Shown here in pieces: positions 16,482 through 24,260 of a DNA stretch of 45,509 nucleotides. Positions within the stretch are counted from its first letter, which is position 1. Every line of letters begins with the position of its first letter. The notes under the pieces were generated by a model. That model saw only the letters and a list, made by a program, of their open reading frames with translations, was not told the origin of the DNA and did not search any database. The stretch is from an uncultured bacterium (GTDB lineage: Bacteria; Verrucomicrobiota; Kiritimatiellia; RFP12; UBA1067): contig CACWVU010000031.1 in the NCBI GenBank assembly GCA_902764415.1, positions 1 through 45,509 on the forward strand. Direction: 5' to 3'. Position numbers and translations under genes: made by a program.

Positions 16482-17768
16482 TCAGCCCGCCGCCCTCGCC
16501 GCGGCAGGGTTCTCCACCATCTCGGCGGTCACCTTGACCTCGCGCATCGAGTCGCTCCCCGGCGCCTCGTACATGATGTCGGTCATGAGCCGCTCCATCT
16601 CCGCCCGCAGGCCGCGCGCACCGGTGCCGCGCGAAAGCGCCGCCTTGGCGAGGCTCTTGAGCGCCGCGGGCTCGAACTCGAGGCTCACGCCGTCCATCGC
16701 CAGCAACTTGCGGTACTGCTTGACGAGCGAGTTCTTCGGCTCGGTGAGCACCCTCACGAGGTCCTCCTCGGAGAGGTCCTTCATCGTGGTGATCACCGGA
16801 AGCCGCCCGGTGAACTCCGGGATGAGCCCGTACTTGACGAGGTCCTCCGGCCGCACGTCCTGCGGGTTCACCTCCGCCGCGCCAGCCTCCGCCTCGCGGC
16901 GCTCCGCCGCGCCGAAGCCCACCACGCCGCGGCCCTTGCGCGCGGCGACGATGCGGTCGAGCCCCACGAAGGCGCCGCCGCAGATGAAGAGGATGTTCGA
17001 GGTGTCCACCTCGATGTACTCCTGGTCGGGGTGCTTCCGGCCGCCCTTCGGCGGGATGCGGCAGATCGTCCCCTCGACGATCTTGAGGAGCGTCTGCTGC
17101 ACGCCCTCGCCGCCGACATCGCGGGTGATCGACACGTTGTCGGTCTTGGAGGCGATCTTGTCGATCTCGTCCACGTAGATGATGCCGCGCTGCGCGAGCT
17201 GCACGTCGCCGTCCGCGTTCTGCAAAAGGTAGCGGACCAGGTTCTCCACGTCCTCGCCCACGTAGCCAGCCTGAGTGAGCACCGTCGCGTCGCCGATCGC
17301 GAACGGCACCCCGAGCATCTTCGCGAGCGTCTTCGCGAGCAGGGTCTTGCCGCAGCCGGTCGGGCCGATGAGGAGGATGTTCGACTTCTCGATCTCCACG
17401 TCGTCGTAGCCGGCGTAGCCCGCCGGCGCCGCCTTGCGCACCTTCCCCTTCTGCGCCGCCGCGGTCGCCTCGAGCCGGCGGTAGTGGTTGTGCACCGCCA
17501 CCGCCAGCACCTTCTTCACCTCGTCGTGGCCGATCACGTACTGGTCGAGGAACTTCTTGATCTCCTTCGGCGTCGGCGTTGGCGGCAGCGGCGGCGGCTC
17601 GTCGCCGCCCTTCTTCACCGCCTCGCCGACGCTGATGAGCTCGTTCGCCCGCTTCACGCAGTCGACGCAGATGTTGCCGTCGGGCCCCGGCAGCATCGAC
17701 ACCTCGTCGGACGAGCGCCCGCAGAACGAGCAGATCAGCTCGTCGTCCCTGGTGCGGCGGCGCTTCAT
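16482..17768 (-). CDS. clpX: ATP-dependent Clp protease ATP-binding subunit ClpX
   Basis: 428 aa. Unfoldase that feeds substrates to ClpP. The ATG at 17768 overlaps the clpP stop (ATGA). The N-terminal zinc-binding domain has Cys13, 16, 34 and 37 (CSFC...CVDC). Walker A GPTGCGKT (135-142), pore loop GYVG (168-171), Walker B IIYVDEID (196-203). A VVGFGA segment corresponds to the IGF loop that docks on ClpP. C-terminal [19 protein letters not shown] is the conserved sensor 2 region. A Pro-rich linker ([14 protein letters not shown]) joins the zinc domain to the AAA+ core. Upstream in-frame read-through into clpP was discarded. Confidence 0.97.
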   Translation of the reverse strand: MKRRRTRDDELICSFCGRSSDEVSMLPGPDGNICVDCVKRANELISVGEAVKKGGDEPPPLPPTPTPKEIKKFLDQYVIGHDEVKKVLAVAVHNHYRRLEATAAAQKGKVRKAAPAGYAGYDDVEIEKSNILLIGPTGCGKTLLAKTLAKMLGVPFAIGDATVLTQAGYVGEDVENLVRYLLQNADGDVQLAQRGIIYVDEIDKIASKTDNVSITRDVGGEGVQQTLLKIVEGTICRIPPKGGRKHPDQEYIEVDTSNILFICGGAFVGLDRIVAARKGRGVVGFGAAERREAEAGAAEVNPQDVRPEDLVKYGLIPEFTGRLPVITTMKDLSEEDLVRVLTEPKNSLVKQYRKLLAMDGVSLEFEPAALKSLAKAALSRGTGARGLRAEMERLMTDIMYEAPGSDSMREVKVTAEMVENPAAARAAG

Positions 17769-18367
17769 TTCTTCTCTGCCCCGCCCTCGGCCACGATCCT
17801 GTCCACGAGCCCCCACTCCTTCGCCTCCGCGGCGCTCATGAAGTGGTCGCGGTCGGTGTCGCGCGTGACCTCCTCGACCGTCTTGCCCGAGTGCTTCGCG
17901 AGGATGCCGTTCAGCACCTCCTTGAGCCGCAGGATCTCCTTCGCCGTGATCTCGATGTCGCTCGCCTTGCCCTCGGCGCCGCCCCACGGCTGGTGGATCA
18001 TGATCCGCGCGTTCGGGAGCGCGTGGCGGCGCCCCTTCGCGCCCGCGGCGAGCAGCACCGCGCCCATCGACGCCGCCTGGCCGATGCAGTACGTCGCCAC
18101 CGGGCACTTCACGAACTGCATCGTGTCGTAGATCGCCAGGCCCGCCGTCACGCTGCCGCCGGGAGAGTTCACGTAGACCGAGATCTCCTTCTCCGCGTCC
18201 TGCGACTGCAGGAAGAGGAGCTGCGCGCAGACGGCGTTCGCCATCTCGTCGGTCACCTCGCCGGAGATGAACACGATGCGGTCCAGGAGGAGCCGCGAGT
18301 AGATGTCGTAGGAGCGCTCGCCCTTGCCGGTCTGCTCGACCACATAAGGTATAAGGTAAGATTTCAT
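17765..18367 (-). CDS. clpP: ATP-dependent Clp protease proteolytic subunit ClpP
   Basis: 200 aa. Serine peptidase forming the tetradecameric barrel. Catalytic triad visible as Ser100 (GQAASMGA), His125 (MIHQPWGG) and Asp174 (TDRDHFMS). INSPGG-type strand is [12 protein letters not shown] (66-75). N-terminal loop [18 protein letters not shown] matches the family; there is little or no propeptide. It follows tig by 63 bp, overlaps clpX by 4 bp, and so belongs to the classic tig-clpP-clpX order. The spacer to tig consists of AAGGGAT-type microrepeats. Confidence 0.97.
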   Translation of the reverse strand: MKSYLIPYVVEQTGKGERSYDIYSRLLLDRIVFISGEVTDEMANAVCAQLLFLQSQDAEKEISVYVNSPGGSVTAGLAIYDTMQFVKCPVATYCIGQAASMGAVLLAAGAKGRRHALPNARIMIHQPWGGAEGKASDIEITAKEILRLKEVLNGILAKHSGKTVEEVTRDTDRDHFMSAAEAKEWGLVDRIVAEGGAEKK

Positions 18368-18369
18368 CG

Positions 18370-18424
18370 TGCGTGTTCCCTTTATCCCTTTAATCCCTTC
18401 GATCCCTTTTATCCCCCTCCCGCC
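18370..18424. repeat. TCCCTTT microrepeats in the tig-clpP spacer
   Basis: Four to five imperfect copies of an 8-10 bp unit (ATCCCTTT / ATCCCTTC on the plus strand) fill the gap between tig and clpP. They resemble the GTCCCTT repeats found in other intergenic regions of this window. They lie in the mRNA just before the clpP start. Confidence 0.6.
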
Positions 18425-18430
18425 CCCGCG

Positions 18431-19615
18431 CTACTTCTTCGCGTTCGCGAGCACGAACTCCACCACCTTGCGGCCGATCTCCTTGTCGTCCGCCTCGATC
18501 TTCTCCGCCTTGGCGATCGCCTCGATCACGTACCAGAGGCGCACCTGGCGCTCGGCGTTCTCCGCCGCGTCCTTGCGGATCTTCTCGGCGTTCTGCTCGA
18601 AGTAGCTCGCGTCGAGGCCCGAGAGCTGCGCGCGCTGCGCCATCTCGGAGAGCATCCCCTGCATCACCGAGTCGACCTGGGTCTGGGGGACGTCGAAGTC
18701 GACCTTCTTGAGGAGCAGCTCCACCGCCTCGTCCTCGCGGCGGCGCTTCTCGCCCTCCACCTTCGCGCGCTCCATCGACTCGCGCACCGTGGCCTTGAGC
18801 TTCTCGAAGGACTCCGCCTTCGCCTTCTCGGCGAGCGTCGCGTCGTCCGGCAGCACGCGGCGCCTGAGCATCTTGAGCGTCACCGTGTAGACCGCCTTCG
18901 CGCCGGCGAGCCCCTCGGGCGCGCCCTCCTTCGCGAACTTGGCGGCGACCTTCTCCTTCGTCTCGCCCGCCTTCATGCCCTTCACCGCGTCGAGGATCTC
19001 GGGCAGGAAGCGCCCCTCCTCGAGCTGGGTCCAGAAGCCCTTGCCCTCGGCGACGATCTTCGCCTCGGGGTTGATCTCGAGGATCTTCTTCCCGCCGACC
19101 GTGCCCTCGTAGTCAATCTGCACATAGTCGCCCTCGGCCGCCGCGTCGCCCTCCTTGCCGTCCTCGAACGTCGCATAGGCCGCGCGCAGCTGGTCGATCC
19201 GCTCGTCGACCTCCGAGTCCTTCACCGTCGCGTCCGCGTCGGCGATCTTGAGCCCCTTGTAGGTGGGGAGCTTGAACTCGGGGCGCACGTCGACGACCGC
19301 CGTGTACGAGCCGCCATCGCCGTCGAGGTCGAACTCCTTCACGCCCACCAGCGAGACCTCGTCCACGCCCTCGGCCTTCAGCGCCTCGGGGTGGAACTTG
19401 CGCACCATCGCCGCCACCGTCTCCTGCTTCAGCTGGCCGGCGAAGTTCTTGCGGATCACCTCGATCGGCACCTTGCCCTTGCGGAAGCCCGGCAGCTCGG
19501 CGTGGCGCATGAACTCGCGCTCGACCGACTTCACGACCTCCGCCTTCTCGGCGGCGTCCAGCTCCACCTTCAGCTCAATGCGGCACTTGCCCTGTTTCTT
19601 CTTGCTCGTCTTCAT
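18431..19615 (-). CDS. tig: Trigger factor, ribosome-associated chaperone and prolyl isomerase
   Basis: 394 aa from the ATG at 19615, preceded by GGAG at 8 nt. The frame continues upstream to 19684, but that stretch contains the promoter. Ribosome-binding signature GFRKGKVP at 43-50. The FKBP-type domain spans about 150-250 (GDYVQIDYEGTVGGKKI ... GFWTQLEEGRFLPEILDAVKGMKAGE). The C-terminal arms (about 255-394) are helical and charge-rich, as in the family. It is first gene of tig-clpP-clpX-panD and the last minus-strand gene before the strand switch. Confidence 0.95.
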   Translation of the reverse strand: MKTSKKKQGKCRIELKVELDAAEKAEVVKSVEREFMRHAELPGFRKGKVPIEVIRKNFAGQLKQETVAAMVRKFHPEALKAEGVDEVSLVGVKEFDLDGDGGSYTAVVDVRPEFKLPTYKGLKIADADATVKDSEVDERIDQLRAAYATFEDGKEGDAAAEGDYVQIDYEGTVGGKKILEINPEAKIVAEGKGFWTQLEEGRFLPEILDAVKGMKAGETKEKVAAKFAKEGAPEGLAGAKAVYTVTLKMLRRRVLPDDATLAEKAKAESFEKLKATVRESMERAKVEGEKRRREDEAVELLLKKVDFDVPQTQVDSVMQGMLSEMAQRAQLSGLDASYFEQNAEKIRKDAAENAERQVRLWYVIEAIAKAEKIEADDKEIGRKVVEFVLANAKK

Positions 19616-19655
19616 TGCTTGTTCTCCATACAGCCAAAATTTTTGTTTTTCGCGT

Positions 19656-19684
19656 AGTATATCAAACCTCGCCGAAAATCTCAA
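19656..19684 (-). promoter_or_regulatory. Sigma70-like promoter of tig
   Basis: Minus strand TTGAGA (19684-19679), 17-bp spacer, TATACT (19661-19656). The leader to the ATG is about 35-40 nt and carries a Shine-Dalgarno, so this mRNA is not leaderless. Confidence 0.65.
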
Positions 19685-19775
19685 CCGCCCCCGCCCCTCC
19701 CGTGCTGTCGTTCGCTACTGCCCCCGTCCCTTCTGTCCCTTCCGTCCCTTTTGTCCTTTATATATAAATTCCCAG

Positions 19776-19860
19776 CCCCGGCCCTGCCTGCTTTCTCCCA
19801 GAGTTTCCAACAAGCGGCGAAGCGGCGGAGTACCGCGAGTGAGGAGCGGAGGACTCGTAG
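19776..19860. repeat. Dispersed repeat family D, copy 1
   Basis: A block starting at CCCTGCCTGCTTTC and running through AAGCGGCGAAGCGGCGGAG to GCGAGTGAGGAGCGGAGG. Two similar blocks lie at 41208-41290 and 41340-41415 in the same orientation. Function unknown; it is intergenic in all three places. Confidence 0.6.
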
Positions 19861-20027
19861 CCGCCGCCTCGCCGCTCTTTCTTTGTTGATAACTGTTAGA
19901 TAATTGTCTACATTTTCTTCACTTTTCCCTCTTGACAGATTTTAAATAATTGTTCGATTCGCTAAAATGCAAACAATTTGCTATTTTCTTTTACTTTTCT
20001 CTTCGCATAACACTTACCATTTCGCCC

Positions 20028-20056
20028 TTCACAAATGGTTGATAATTTGTTATACT
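20028..20056 (+). promoter_or_regulatory. Sigma70-like promoter of mnmG, leaderless layout
   Basis: TTCACA (20028-20033), 17-bp spacer, TATACT (20051-20056), then 8 nt to the ATG at 20065. A TTGATAA DnaA-box-like sequence lies inside the spacer (20039-20045), so DnaA could repress or time this promoter. No Shine-Dalgarno is present before the ATG. Confidence 0.68.
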
Positions 20057-20064
20057 ATGCACCG

Positions 20065-22398
20065 ATGAAACACCCCCAAGAGTTTGCCGTCATTGTGGTC
20101 GGCGGCGGTCACGCCGGCTGCGAGGCGGCGCTCGCCGCCGCTCGGATGGGCGTCGAAACCGCGCTCATCACCTCACGGCTCGATGCCCTGGCGCGCATGC
20201 CCTGCAATCCCTCGATCGGCGGCCTCGCCAAGAGCCACTTAGTCTGCGAGCTGGACGCCCTCGGCGGCGAAATGGGACGCAATGCCGATCTTACCGCGCT
20301 CCAGGCAAAGACCCTCAACCTAAGCCGCGGGCCCGCCGTCTGGGCCACCCGCTGCCAGTGCGACAAAGCCGCCTACTCCCAGCGTATGCAGGCCGTCCTC
20401 GCCGCCCAACCCCACCTCACCCTTATCGAAGACGACGTCATCGATCTCTTCTCAGTCGCAAAAGACGCAGATCTGCGAGCGAGAGCTGATTGTCGTCGCT
20501 CCCCGCTTCGCGGGCAACAATCAGTCTCGCTCGCGGTCCAAAATTCTCCCCAGCCCACCAATCCTGATAATCCTGTAAATCCTGTCCAATCCACCCCCCA
20601 GCCCCCAAATCCTGTTAATCCTGTAAATCCTGTCAAAAATCTCCTAAGCCGCGGACGATTGCCGATTGTCGCCTGCGCTTGCGCGGGAGGCGACGACAAT
20701 CGGAATCGGCCGCAATCTCCCTTGCGTCCTTTGCGACAAAACCCACCCCCCATGTTCCACGTGGAACAATCCCCATCCGCGCCGAGTTCTGCAGACGGGC
20801 TCCCACACCCGCCCAACCACGAACCACGAGCCACGAACCACGAACCACGAGCTCTCCTCACCTCCCGCCACGGCCAATTCCGAGCTCAGGCCATCGTCAT
20901 TACCGCCGGCACCGCGCTCCGCGGGCGCGTCTGGATCGGTAAAGAGGGCACCGAGAGCGCCGGCGACAGCCGCCCCGCGGTAAACCAGCTTTCCGCCGCC
21001 CTGGAGCGCCTCGGATTCCGCCTTTTCCGCCTCAAAACCGGCACTCCGCCCCGGCTCAAGGCCTCCTCCTGCGATTTCTCTGCCTGCATTCGCCAGCCCG
21101 GCGACCACCCCCGCCCCTTGTTCCACGTGGAACAATCCATTGTCGCAAAAGACGCAGATCTGCGAGCGAGAGCTGATTGTCGTCGCCTCCCGCTTCGCGG
21201 GCAACAATCAGTCTCGCTCGCGGCTAAAGATTCTCCCAAAAATCCCGATAATCCGGTAAATCCTGTCGAAAATCCCCCAAACCGCGGCCGATTACCGATT
21301 GTCGCCCGCGCTTGCGCGGGAGGCGACGACAATCGGAATCGGCCGCAATCTCAGCGTCCTTTGCGACCAAATCAACTCCCCGAGCTTCCTTGCTACCAAA
21401 CCCACACCACTGCCGAAACTCACCAGATTATCCGCGAAAACCTCGAAAATTCCGCCCTCTACGGCGGCGCCATCGTCGGTACCGGTGTCCGCTACTGCCC
21501 CTCGATCGAGGACAAAATCGTCCGCTTCGCCAACGCCGAGTCGCACCATGTCATGCTCGAGCCCGAGGACGCTACCGGCACCATAATTTACCCCAACGGA
21601 CTCAGCTGCAGCCTGCCGCCCGAGGTGCAGGAGCGGATGGTCCACTCGATTCCTGGACTCTCCCACGCCGAATTCCTCGCCTACGCCTACGCCATCGAGT
21701 ACGACGCCATCGACTCCCGTTCGCTTAACCATAGTCTCGAGGCCAAAGACCACCCCGGACTCTTCTTCGCCGGACAGATCAACGGCACCACCGGCTACGA
21801 GGAAGCCGCCGCCCAGGGCATCATCGCCGGCATCAACGCCGCGTTCCGCGCAAAAGGGGAGCCGCCGCTCGTCCTCAGCCGCCAGGATGCCTACATCGGC
21901 GTCATGATCGACGACCTCGTCACCAAGGGCACCGACGAACCCTACCGCATGTTCACCTCCCGCGCCGAGCGTCGCCTGATCCTGCGCCAGGACAACGCCA
22001 TCTACCGACTCCTCGCCGCCGCCCGCCGCGTCGGCATCCGCTCTGCCTCTGAACTCGATGCCTTCGCCGCCGAATACGCCTACATCCAAGCAGCCGCGAA
22101 GGGTAAAACATCTTCGTGCGAGACCAACCCCCGCATAGAAAACGAAATAAAGATTATGCGGCTTTACGCCCCCTACATTGAACAGGAAGAAAAAGCGGCA
22201 GAAAAGGCGAAAATTGATGAGAAAAAGGCAATTCCCGCCTGGCTGGACTACGACCAAATCCCCGCTCTGCGCTTTGAAAGCCGCCAGAAACTGAAGGCAC
22301 ATCGCCCTGAAACCCTTGCCCAGGCTTCTCGTATCCCCGGCGTCAACCCCGCCGACGTCGCCATCCTCGCCGTCATCATCCACCGCGGCCACCACTAA
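20065..22398 (+). CDS. mnmG: tRNA uridine-5-carboxymethylaminomethyl enzyme MnmG (GidA) with two in-frame repeat insertions
   Basis: 777 aa; the family is usually about 620. FAD-dependent subunit of the MnmE-MnmG complex modifying U34 of tRNAs. The start at 20065 is chosen over the in-frame ATG at 20035, which lies in the promoter. FAD motif GGGHAG (13-18), [23 protein letters not shown], CYx[32 protein letters not shown] and [20 protein letters not shown] are all kept. Insertion 1 (about residues 130-270) replaces the short loop after VIDLF; insertion 2 (about 353-441) replaces the loop before LPCYQTHT. Both are made of the same palindromic element and both contain a parS site read as FHVEQS. 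The C-terminal region before the PAWLDY block is about 40-50 residues shorter than in E. coli. No stop or frameshift interrupts it, so a functional protein is plausible. Confidence 0.93.
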   Translation: MKHPQEFAVIVVGGGHAGCEAALAAARMGVETALITSRLDALARMPCNPSIGGLAKSHLVCELDALGGEMGRNADLTALQAKTLNLSRGPAVWATRCQCDKAAYSQRMQAVLAAQPHLTLIEDDVIDLFSVAKDADLRARADCRRSPLRGQQSVSLAVQNSPQPTNPDNPVNPVQSTPQPPNPVNPVNPVKNLLSRGRLPIVACACAGGDDNRNRPQSPLRPLRQNPPPMFHVEQSPSAPSSADGLPHPPNHEPRATNHEPRALLTSRHGQFRAQAIVITAGTALRGRVWIGKEGTESAGDSRPAVNQLSAALERLGFRLFRLKTGTPPRLKASSCDFSACIRQPGDHPRPLFHVEQSIVAKDADLRARADCRRLPLRGQQSVSLAAKDSPKNPDNPVNPVENPPNRGRLPIVARACAGGDDNRNRPQSQRPLRPNQLPELPCYQTHTTAETHQIIRENLENSALYGGAIVGTGVRYCPSIEDKIVRFANAESHHVMLEPEDATGTIIYPNGLSCSLPPEVQERMVHSIPGLSHAEFLAYAYAIEYDAIDSRSLNHSLEAKDHPGLFFAGQINGTTGYEEAAAQGIIAGINAAFRAKGEPPLVLSRQDAYIGVMIDDLVTKGTDEPYRMFTSRAERRLILRQDNAIYRLLAAARRVGIRSASELDAFAAEYAYIQAAAKGKTSSCETNPRIENEIKIMRLYAPYIEQEEKAAEKAKIDEKKAIPAWLDYDQIPALRFESRQKLKAHRPETLAQASRIPGVNPADVAILAVIIHRGHH
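20454..20737 (+). mobile_element. Palindromic repeat element, copy 1, inserted in frame in mnmG
   Basis: 284 bp with imperfect terminal inverted repeats: AGTCGCAAAAGACGC at the left and GCGTCCTTTGCGAC at the right. Hairpin 1: arms 20475-20493 and 20517-20534, one bulged base, with an inner CCCGC/GCGGG hairpin (20502-20514). Hairpin 2: arms 20662-20673 and 20689-20703 (CCGATTGTCGCC against GGCGACGACAATCGG). Between them lie AATCCTGT-type microrepeats read as NPVNPV. No transposase is encoded. It resembles in concept the Rickettsia palindromic elements; relation by descent is not claimed. Confidence 0.72.
20753..20768. promoter_or_regulatory. parS site 1 (ParB binding palindrome) inside mnmG
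   Basis: TGTTCCACGTGGAACA, a perfect 16-bp palindrome matching the parS consensus (TGTTNCACGTGNAACA) and, from knowledge of the family, the form used in pseudomonads. In the mnmG frame it reads FHVEQ. It lies within 1 kb of the candidate origin, where parS sites normally cluster. parA and parB are not in the window. Confidence 0.85.
20815..20852. repeat. CCACGAAC/CCACGAGC microrepeat inside mnmG
   Basis: Five tandem imperfect copies of a 7-8 bp unit (ACCACGA / GCCACGA), translated as [13 protein letters not shown]. The same unit, in the opposite orientation, is intergenic at 22403-22433 and 27296-27327, showing that an intergenic repeat type has become coding here. Confidence 0.65.
21119..21134. 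promoter_or_regulatory. parS site 2 (ParB binding palindrome) inside mnmG
   Basis: A second identical TGTTCCACGTGGAACA, 366 bp from the first and again read as FHVEQS. Both copies are followed by ATCC. Here the site lies just before the palindromic element, whereas at copy 1 it lies after it. Confidence 0.85.
21142..21367 (+). mobile_element. Palindromic repeat element, copy 2, inserted in frame in mnmG
   Basis: 226 bp, same orientation and same reading frame as copy 1 (both read [15 protein letters not shown] and later [11 protein letters not shown]). Terminal inverted repeat TGTCGCAAAAGACGC against GCGTCCTTTGCGAC. Hairpin 1 arms 21162-21180 and 21204-21221; hairpin 2 arms 21295-21306 and 21322-21336. 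The spacer between hairpins is shorter than in copy 1 by a multiple of three. Confidence 0.72.
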
Positions 22399-22612
22399 GT
22401 TTCGTGGTTCGTGATTCGTGGCTCGTGGTTCGTCTGCTTTCCGTCCCTTCTGTCCTTTCCGTCCCTTTCCGTCCCTTTCACCCGCGACGAGACCGAGCGG
22501 TAGCTCCGCCGCTGAGCCACCCACTTATCTACACATTATGTTGATAAGTAGTTAACACGAGTAGATTCCTCGTTTCCCACAATTCCCCAAAATTATGGTA
22601 TTATACCGACCC
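22399..22612. other. mnmG-dnaA intergenic region with repeats and DnaA-box-like sites
   Basis: It contains CGTGGTTCGTG repeats (22403-22433), GTCCCTT repeats (22438-22478), a repeat E copy (CACCCGCGACGAGACCGAGC, 22479-22518), then an inverted pair TTATCTACA (22525-22533) and TGTTGATAA (22539-22547) one to two mismatches from the DnaA box. The pair sits 50-75 bp before the dnaA promoter, consistent with DnaA autoregulation. Confidence 0.6.
22599..22604 (+). promoter_or_regulatory. -10 box of dnaA promoter, leaderless layout
   Basis: TATTAT at 22599-22604 lies 8 nt before the ATG at 22613. The -35 is weak (CCCACA region about 17 bp upstream). An in-frame ATG at 22595 precedes the -10 box, so it cannot be the start of this transcript. 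No Shine-Dalgarno is present. Confidence 0.5.
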
Positions 22613-24040
22613 ATGAACAACGAAGAAGCTAAAAACCAACCTGCCGCGCTCTGGGAGAAGGCCAAGTCGATGTACCTTGGCACTCTCAATGGCGAGGACG
22701 AGAAGAGCCAGGCAGAACGCTATTTTAGTATGGTCGCAACCGTCTCCTTCGAGAACGGCAAGTTCACCATCATCACCACCAACTCCTTCGCCGCCGACCT
22801 CATCCGCAGCGAATACGCGAGCAAGATCAAAGGCAGCTTCCTGCTCGCCGGCGCCGATCCCGGCATCGAGATCGAAGTCCGCTACGACAGCTCCCTCAAG
22901 CCCGTGGACGAAAAGCCGGCCTTCCAGCGCAACCCTGGCTATGCCGACTCCACGACCTCTACGCGCGCGCCGTCCTCCTTTGTCTCCACGCTGCCGCTCA
23001 AGGAGGAGTTCACCTTCGACGAGTTCGTGAGCGGACCTTCCAACAGCTTCGCCATCGCCGCCGCCAAGGCAGTCGTCGCCAGCCCCGGCCGCCCCGGCAA
23101 CAACCCGCTCTTCATCCACGGCGGCACCGGCCTCGGCAAGACCCACCTCATGCAGGCGATCGGCAACGAACTCAAGAAGAAGAATCCCTCGCTCTCTATC
23201 TGCTACCTCACCGCCGAGGAGTACATGAACGAATACGTCAACCACATGCAGGAGGGCAAGATTTCCAAGTTCCGCGACAAGTACCGCTCGCTGGACGTTC
23301 TCCTGATCGACGACGTTCAGTTCTTCCAGCGAGGCAAGGAGACCCAGGACGAGTTCTTCAACAACTTCAACGCCCTGCGCGACAAGTACAAGCAGATCGT
23401 GCTTACTTCCGACGTTGCTCCAAAGAACCTTCCCTCCACCATCGAAAGTCGTCTTATCTCCCGCTTCGAAGGCGGCATGCTTCAGGAAATCGAGTCGCCC
23501 AAGTACGAAACCCGTCTCGCCATTCTCAAGAAGAAGGCCGAGTCCACCTCGGTCCGCATCCCCGACCTCGCCCTCGAGTACATCGCCGACAACATCAATA
23601 GCCACGTCCGTGCGCTCGAAGGAGCCCTTGCCACAGTTGAGGTATTCGTCTCTGCCAATCCCAAGCTTGTGCTCGACAAGACCATCCTCGCCCGCATCCT
23701 CGATCCCTTCATAAAGAAGGAGAACACACTCAAGAAGCTCACCTTGAAGGAAATCCAGCAGGAATGCGCCCGCCACTTCAACTCCTCAATGGACGAGATC
23801 CTCTCCCATGAGCGCACCCAGTCGATGGTAACTCCGCGGCAGCTTGCGATGTACATCTCCCGCAAGTACACCTCCAAGGGACTCAAGGAGATCGCAACTG
23901 CCTTCGAGAAAAGCCACGCCACCGTCATCAGCGGCGTCAAGACCATCCAGCAGCGTCTCTCCAACGAGCCCAACCTTAGGGCCGACCTGGAGGAGATTCT
24001 CTCCGTCCTAGGTTATAAACTCTCCGATTCGATGGAGTGA
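22613..24040 (+). CDS. dnaA: Chromosomal replication initiator DnaA
   Basis: 475 aa. ATP-dependent initiator that binds DnaA boxes and opens the origin. Domain I about 1-85; a Ser/Thr/Pro linker 95-130; AAA+ domain III from EEFTFDEFVSGPSN with Walker A GGTGLGKT (170-177), Walker B LLIDDVQF, sensor TSDVAPKNLP and box VII SRLISRFEGG; domain IV helix-turn-helix at the end with KSHATVISGVKTIQ in place of the usual DHTTVLxAxxxI signature. The start at 22613 is set by the promoter. The neighbours mnmG and dnaN are typical of origin regions. Confidence 0.97.
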   Translation: MNNEEAKNQPAALWEKAKSMYLGTLNGEDEKSQAERYFSMVATVSFENGKFTIITTNSFAADLIRSEYASKIKGSFLLAGADPGIEIEVRYDSSLKPVDEKPAFQRNPGYADSTTSTRAPSSFVSTLPLKEEFTFDEFVSGPSNSFAIAAAKAVVASPGRPGNNPLFIHGGTGLGKTHLMQAIGNELKKKNPSLSICYLTAEEYMNEYVNHMQEGKISKFRDKYRSLDVLLIDDVQFFQRGKETQDEFFNNFNALRDKYKQIVLTSDVAPKNLPSTIESRLISRFEGGMLQEIESPKYETRLAILKKKAESTSVRIPDLALEYIADNINSHVRALEGALATVEVFVSANPKLVLDKTILARILDPFIKKENTLKKLTLKEIQQECARHFNSSMDEILSHERTQSMVTPRQLAMYISRKYTSKGLKEIATAFEKSHATVISGVKTIQQRLSNEPNLRADLEEILSVLGYKLSDSME

Positions 24041-24260
24041 ATGCAAGCGGTAGACAAGTGAAGGCAACTACAAAGATGTCAAAGCCAGCCGAAATATCCG
24101 CGACAGGTTGTCAAACCGGAAACACCTCCAATACCCCTGTGTTTACTGGCTCTCGACCGCTTTCTCAACATGTCTACAAACTTAATGATAGTAATTTTCA
24201 CTCTTTCATTCATCAGTAATATTTGATACACTTCGCAACAATCGACAAAGGAGAAGCAAC
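24041..24260. other. dnaA-dnaN intergenic region
   Basis: 220 bp without a supported gene. An AT-rich end (24170-24240) holds a weak possible dnaN promoter (TACACT about 30 nt before the ATG). GTCTACA (24169-24176) is a poor DnaA-box match. No clear terminator is seen after dnaA. Confidence 0.4.

Larger units (their letters stand above)
19616..20064. other. Divergent tig-mnmG intergenic region; candidate replication origin
   Basis: 449 bp between divergently transcribed genes. It holds the tig promoter, GTCCCTT microrepeats (19724-19760), repeat D copy 1, then an AT-rich stretch (about 19875-20050). Within that stretch are TGTTGATAA (19884-19892, reverse complement TTATCAACA), TTGTCTACA (19904-19912) and GGTTGATAA near 20037-20045; all are one or two mismatches from the DnaA box TTATCCACA. 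Gene orientation flips here across the whole window, and gidA/dnaA/dnaN and parS sites are near. Origin function is inferred, not shown. Confidence 0.55.

Noticed and set aside
20454..21367. mnmG as a pseudogene broken by insertions
   Set aside because: The frame is open throughout, all conserved MnmG blocks are intact on both sides, and insertions fall in loops.
24037..24219. Small open frame between dnaA and dnaN
   Set aside because: No ribosome site, low-complexity residues and overlap with the dnaA stop; no support for a gene.
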